This document shows positions 7,332 to 9,432 of a stretch of DNA of 9,432 nucleotides, in pieces. Position 1 is the stretch's first letter; each line of letters begins with the position of its first letter. The translations under genes and the position numbers were made by a program. The DNA lies in NCBI GenBank assembly GCA_019240015.1, contig JAFAZB010000122.1, positions 1 through 9,432 on the forward strand, written 5' to 3'. The stretch comes from Solirubrobacterales bacterium (lineage in GTDB: Bacteria > Actinomycetota > Thermoleophilia > Solirubrobacterales > Solirubrobacteraceae). A model generated the notes under the pieces. It did not search any database. It had not been told where the DNA came from and worked only from the letters and a program-made list of their open reading frames with translations.

Positions 7332-7337
7332 TAGAAT
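7332..7337 (+). promoter_or_regulatory. Putative -10 box of the tRNA-Gly gene
   Basis: TAGAAT (5 of 6 to TATAAT) ends 11 bp before the tRNA 5' end, in an otherwise almost pure G+C stretch. No recognisable -35 lies at the expected place. Confidence 0.4.
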
Positions 7338-7348
7338 GGCTGCGCGAC

Positions 7349-7421
7349 GCGGACGTAGCTCAGTTGGTAGAGCGTCGGCTTCCCAAGCCGAAGGTCGCGG
7401 GTTCGAGACCCGTCGTCCGCT
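7349..7421 (+). tRNA. tRNA-Gly (anticodon CCC)
   Basis: A complete 73-nt cloverleaf folds by hand. The acceptor stem is GCGGACG/CGTCCGC, perfectly paired. The D arm is GCTC-AGTTGGTA-GAGC. The anticodon stem TCGGC/GCCGA carries loop TTCCCAA, giving anticodon CCC, which reads GGG (Gly). The variable loop is AGGTC, and the T arm GCGGG-TTCGAGA-CCCGT has one G-U pair. The discriminator base is T; CCA is not encoded (TTGGAG follows), so it must be added. The accessory region begins just downstream, making this gene a plausible integration landmark, although no duplicated tRNA 3' end is visible in the window. Confidence 0.95.
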
Positions 7422-7532
7422 TGGAGGAAAGGCCTGCAAAGCCGCAGTCTCTGATCCGATTGTCCGAGACCGTGCGGGGGTGGCTCAAACAGCGAGGCCG
7501 GTAGGTGCGGCTTGGAATCCCCTTCGTGGCTG
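7422..7532 (+). other. Spacer between tRNA-Gly and the macro-TIR gene; possible 27-codon ORF remnant
   Basis: About 110 bp. A plus-strand frame from the TTG at 7421 to TAG at 7502-7504 reads LEERPAKPQSLIRLSETVRG and then WLKQRGR, amphipathic and protein-like but too short to identify. It may be a 3' remnant of a lost gene or chance. The stretch contains one copy of a 14-bp inverted repeat (7453-7466). No hairpin with a T-run is seen, so no terminator is called for either neighbour. Confidence 0.25.
7453..7466. repeat. 14-bp inverted repeat, left copy
   Basis: GATCCGATTGTCCG is present here and, exactly inverted, at 9124-9137. The two copies bracket the two-gene macro-TIR module (about 1.66 kb apart). 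Bases just outside do not match on either side. Exactly 14 bp could arise by chance in a 9.4-kb GC-rich window, so an end-of-element role is speculative. Confidence 0.4.
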
Positions 7533-8558
7533 TCATTCCGCCAAGATGCGCTGGCAGGCAGAGTCGAGGAGCTCCGCAGCGCCCTCCCGGCAGTCGATGT
7601 ACTGGAGCAGCTTCATGTAGGTCGGCAGCTGCGCCGTAAACAGGTAGAGGGGGATCAGCACTGCCGTGTCTGTTTCGCGGCTCCGTGCCCAGGCTATGTT
7701 GAACTCTTCCTTGCACACCTTCGAGCTCACGTACGCCGGCGAGTAGAGGGCGAGCACCAGCCGCGAGGAGTCGAGCGCGTCGAACAGCTCGTGCTGCCAA
7801 GCGCTCCCAGGGTTGAGCGACCGACGATCGAGGAACAGCCGCAGAGCGGGATTGGCGCTTGTGAGCTGGTCGGCGATGAGCATCGCCTGCTCGGCGTTCT
7901 CGTGGGCGTAACTCACGAACAGGTCGTACGTCCACGCCTGCGCTTTGGGCTCGGTCGCGGCCGGCGCCGCCCCTTTCAGCCCCGCGAACACCCGCTTCGC
8001 TTCCTCTGCTCCCGACTCCGACAGCGGCGCGAAAATCCTGAGCCGGTCGAGCGAGATCCCGAGCGACATCCAGTTCCGCGCCGCCTCGACGATCGCTGTC
8101 AGCATCTCTGTGACGGTCGCGCCGACGGCACCGGTCGACACCACCGGCATTGCGACGGTCTTGAACCCGGAGTCACCGAGGAACGGCAGCAGCGCCCGAA
8201 AGACGTCGCCCACCAGCTCGGCCGGCGACCCCCCGCCTGCCGGCTCGAAGCAGAGAATCCGACGATATGGAAACGCTGGGTGTTCGGGAGCGAGCTCTCC
8301 TGACAGCCAGCACGAGCACGTCTGAACCAGATCGACCGCCTTGCTCGCCGCGAGCTTCTGGACGGAGACACCGACTCGATCCAACGCACCGACCAGCGAT
8401 GTGGGCGTCGGGACATAGCTTCCGCGGACCGAGGAGACCACGAGCACATCGCTCTCCTGCGCGGACGGCGAGACCAGATCGCCCGCACAGAGGTCGATCC
8501 TGCGCTCACCGGACCCGTGCGAGACAAAGATCGTGTCTAGCAGGCGAAACTCGTCCAT
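7533..8558 (-). CDS. Macro domain-TIR domain fusion protein (candidate immune/NAD-signalling effector)
   Basis: Encodes 341 aa with no signal peptide or membrane segment. Residues about 1-195 look like a macro (ADP-ribose-binding type) domain: strand SDVLVVSS (36-43), TPTSLVGALDRVGVSV, and the phosphate-loop-like MPVVSTGAVGATVTEML (137-153) followed by a helix and LDRLRIFAPLSE. After a short Ala/Pro linker (196-208), residues 209-340 form a TIR domain. Its elements are Y211-DLFVSYAHEN (strand A and BB-loop start), LRLFLDRRSLNPGSAW, SSRLVLALYSPAYVSSK, and C282-K-E-E285-FNIAW. Glu285 sits where the catalytic glutamate of TIR NADases is found. The ATG at 8558 lies 7 bp after the upstream stop with AGGA about 10 bp before it. 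The frame stays open to 8810, but that part is an arginine-rich shadow of the upstream gene. TIR domains in bacterial defence cleave NAD+ or make cyclic or conjugated ADP-ribose signals, and macro domains can bind such products. Function here is inferred. Confidence 0.85.
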   Translation of the reverse strand: MDEFRLLDTIFVSHGSGERRIDLCAGDLVSPSAQESDVLVVSSVRGSYVPTPTSLVGALDRVGVSVQKLAASKAVDLVQTCSCWLSGELAPEHPAFPYRRILCFEPAGGGSPAELVGDVFRALLPFLGDSGFKTVAMPVVSTGAVGATVTEMLTAIVEAARNWMSLGISLDRLRIFAPLSESGAEEAKRVFAGLKGAAPAATEPKAQAWTYDLFVSYAHENAEQAMLIADQLTSANPALRLFLDRRSLNPGSAWQHELFDALDSSRLVLALYSPAYVSSKVCKEEFNIAWARSRETDTAVLIPLYLFTAQLPTYMKLLQYIDCREGAAELLDSACQRILAE

Positions 8559-8565
8559 CGACCAC

Positions 8566-9018
8566 TCATCCTGCCCGGTCGTGCTCCTCGCGGGACCGCA
8601 GATACTCGTTGGCGTCGAGCAGCGGGATGTTCTCCCCCTCGGGCGGCAGCAGCCCGATGCGGCGGAGCTCGTCGTAGATCTGCCTGTTACGCACCAGGTA
8701 CTCCTGCTCGGCATGGGCGATCTCGCTCCGGCTGGCATCCGATGGATAGGAGTACGCGCTCGCCGGCGCCGGAAGCGTTTCAGTCCGGCCCGACGCGTGG
8801 ATCCGCTCATGAGAGTCGTCGGTCATCCGATGCTGCGAGAGGTACTCGAGGTACTCCTCTCCGTCCTCGATGCCCCACACGTAGCCGATGTGCCAACCAG
8901 CCTCAAAGATGTGGCCGCCCTGCCGGCTTTTGATCGCAGCGGCTGGTAACCGGATCCTCCACGGGGCGAACCGCTGCGCAAAGATCCGTTCGATCTGGTC
9001 CACGCCCGCACCCGGCAT
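8566..9018 (-). CDS. Uncharacterised 150-aa protein, operon partner of macro-TIR
   Basis: I cannot name the family, but the protein looks real and folded. Residues 8-30 (QIERIFAQRFAPWRIRLPAA) are amphipathic. Residues 32-62 are rich in aromatics and Gly (GGHIFEAGWHIGYVWGIED), then EYLEYLSQHRMTDDSHERIH, a pattern suggesting an alpha/beta core. A Pro/Ala/Ser linker (83-96) leads to a charged helical C-terminus (SEIAHAEQEYLVRNRQIYDELRRIGLL). There are no signal, membrane or Zn motifs. The ATG at 9018 is preceded by TTGCAC-17 bp-TAGGCT placed for leaderless initiation. Its stop lies 7 bp before the macro-TIR ATG, so the two are almost certainly co-transcribed. Possible roles are sensor, inhibitor or structural partner of the TIR protein; none can be shown from sequence. 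Confidence 0.8.
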   Translation of the reverse strand: MPGAGVDQIERIFAQRFAPWRIRLPAAAIKSRQGGHIFEAGWHIGYVWGIEDGEEYLEYLSQHRMTDDSHERIHASGRTETLPAPASAYSYPSDASRSEIAHAEQEYLVRNRQIYDELRRIGLLPPEGENIPLLDANEYLRSREEHDRAG

Positions 9019-9024
9019 TGCCGC

Positions 9025-9053
9025 AGCCTACGATCCGCTCGGCGGCTGTGCAA
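9025..9053 (-). promoter_or_regulatory. Putative promoter of the macro-TIR operon
   Basis: On the minus strand TTGCAC (9053-9048) and TAGGCT (9030-9025) are 17 bp apart. TAGGCT fits the actinobacterial -10 pattern TAGRRT at five of six positions. The -10 ends 6 bp before the ATG at 9018, so the message would be leaderless. Confidence 0.45.
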
Positions 9054-9165
9054 GAGCGGACCGCTCGGGCGCCCGATGTCTTGAATGCGCGGCGTCCAAC
9101 AGCAGATCGCGGAGCTCGATCACCGGACAATCGGATCGGTCACCGCCAAGGCCGGCCGCGCCCAC
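9028..9165 (-). other. Short ORF or 3' gene remnant upstream of the macro-TIR operon
   Basis: A minus-strand frame, open from about 9267, ends with TAG at 9030-9028. From the GTG at 9165 it encodes 45 aa: VGAAGLGGDRSDCPVIELRD and then LLLDAAHSRHRAPERSALAQ. The composition (VIELRDLLLDAA) is more protein-like than the Arg/Ala-rich shadows nearby, and the stop is only 9 bp from the next ATG, an operon-like spacing. It could be the 3' end of a truncated gene whose 5' part was lost at the hairpin, a small upstream ORF, or chance. It contains the right copy of the 14-bp inverted repeat and overlaps the proposed operon promoter. Confidence 0.25.
9124..9137. repeat. 14-bp inverted repeat, right copy
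   Basis: CGGACAATCGGATC, the exact reverse complement of 7453-7466. It lies 106 bp upstream of the start codon of the 150-aa gene, outside the proposed promoter. See the left copy for caveats. Confidence 0.4.
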
Positions 9166-9228
9166 GAGTGCCAGCTCGGGCCCCGCGCCCTCCGCTTCGC
9201 ACGACCGCTCGATGCTCCCCGCAGGCGT

Positions 9229-9252
9229 GCGCGCCGGCGAGCGCGCCGGCGA
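9229..9252. repeat. Tandem direct repeat, 2 x 12 bp
   Basis: GCGCGCCGGCGA occurs twice back to back (9229-9240, 9241-9252). The second copy is the outer part of the left hairpin arm, so the hairpin edge is partly duplicated on the left. It could be a target-site or slippage duplication, or simply GC-rich low complexity. Confidence 0.5.
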
Positions 9253-9299
9253 TGGAGATTTCTCGGCCTATACCTGAGAAATCTCCATCGCCGACGCGC
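9241..9299. repeat. Long hairpin: 24-bp arms (one mismatch), 11-nt loop
   Basis: The arms at 9248-9264 and 9276-9292 are perfect 17-bp complements (GGCGATGGAGATTTCTC and its inverse). They extend outwards to 24 bp (9241-9264 and 9276-9299) with one mismatch at 9246/9294. The loop is GGCCTATACCT. The core is clearly less GC-rich than its surroundings. No T-tract follows on either strand, so it is not a standard intrinsic terminator. The right arm ends exactly where recognisable PPOX-family coding sequence begins, so the hairpin marks a junction: a small palindromic (REP/MITE-like) element, a foldback scar, or an assembly artefact. Confidence 0.85.
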
Positions 9300-9432
9300 A
9301 CCGGGTCGCCGCGTATCTCCGGGATCGAGGCCGCCTGCGTGGGGGGCGAATTGGTTGTTCGGCTCGATGCCGAACGCTCGCAAGGGCGCGGATCTCCGCC
9401 GGGATCCGCGGTTCGCGCTGCACAGCGCCACC
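9300..9432 (+). pseudogene. PPOX-family (pyridoxamine 5'-phosphate oxidase-like) gene, 5'-truncated and frameshifted, runs off the window
   Basis: The plus strand encodes TGSPRISGIEAACVGGEL (9300-9353). After one extra base near 9354, the next frame encodes LFGSMPNARKGADLRRDPRF followed by ALHSAT to the window end. The two halves align as one continuous stretch of the actinobacterial FMN/F420-binding PPOX family, whose members carry patterns like DGSPRISGIE..., ELW.G.MP..RK..DLRRDPRFALHSAT. The roughly 30 N-terminal residues expected before DGSPRISG are missing; the hairpin arm occupies that place. An in-frame ATG at 9252 inside the hairpin would give an unrelated Ser/Pro-rich leader. Truncation plus frameshift suggests a dead gene, although a sequencing error near a contig end could explain the +1 base. 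The C-terminal part is outside the window. Confidence 0.75.

Noticed and set aside
7130..7420. Plus-strand ORF running through the tRNA-Gly gene
   Set aside because: The portion DVAQLVERRLPKPKVAGSRP is the well-known spurious translation of a tRNA gene, and the start overlaps the TlpA-like gene antisense.
7471..7525. tRNA-like stretch (GCGGGGGTGGCTC ... GGCTTGGAATCCCC) after tRNA-Gly
   Set aside because: It resembles the start and T-arm of a tRNA-Leu, but no anticodon arm or full cloverleaf can be formed and the length is too short.
8559..8810. Upstream extension of the macro-TIR frame by 84 codons
   Set aside because: The extension is Arg/Ser/Thr-rich, overlaps the 150-aa gene in another frame and has no domain signal. 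The ATG at 8558 after an AGGA explains the protein fully.
9241..9299. Hairpin as an intrinsic transcription terminator
   Set aside because: There is no T-run after either arm, and the stem lies upstream of both flanking reading directions rather than after a gene end.
9120..9431. Minus-strand 103-aa ORF at the window end
   Set aside because: Arg-rich, crosses the hairpin and lies antisense to the recognisable PPOX fragment.

Overview
The window is dense, very GC-rich bacterial DNA. GTG starts, overlapping stop/start codons, actinobacterial-type -10 boxes and the gene mix (DUF3467 protein, Ste24-like M48 protease, Ser/Thr-rich lipoprotein, TlpA/CcmH pair, PPOX-family enzyme) suggest an actinobacterium, possibly of the Thermoleophilia/Solirubrobacterales. 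That placement is an inference from style and content, not from a marker gene.

Layout. (1) 22-1356, minus strand: a metallophosphoesterase followed by a Ser/Thr-rich lipoprotein. (2) 1410-6147: a compact housekeeping block. A plus-strand M48 membrane protease overlaps the end of a minus-strand DUF3467 gene by 4 bp. The DUF3467 start lies one base from the start of a divergent plus-strand operon, rlmH - ion channel with RCK/TrkA domain - argS, whose junctions are 2 bp apart and a 4-bp GTGA overlap. (3) 6205-7247, minus strand: ccmH and a TlpA/CcmG-like thioredoxin, a two-gene piece of cytochrome c maturation. (4) 7349-7421: a tRNA-Gly(CCC). (5) 7422-9432: an accessory region. It holds a minus-strand two-gene operon (150-aa protein of unknown family, then a 341-aa macro domain-TIR fusion) and ends in a long hairpin that abuts a 5'-truncated, frameshifted PPOX-family gene.

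The accessory region is the most interesting part. A TIR domain (often an NAD+-consuming or NAD-derived-signal-producing enzyme in bacterial immunity) is fused to a macro domain (a fold that commonly binds ADP-ribose-type ligands) in one polypeptide. It is translated just after a small conserved-looking partner, next to a tRNA gene and beside a damaged gene. This is a candidate compact antiphage or NAD-signalling module. The role is inferred from domain content and context only.

Two housekeeping genes carry motif deviations worth checking: ArgS has lost both histidines of the HIGH signature, and the channel has TTLGSV where potassium channels carry TVGYGD.
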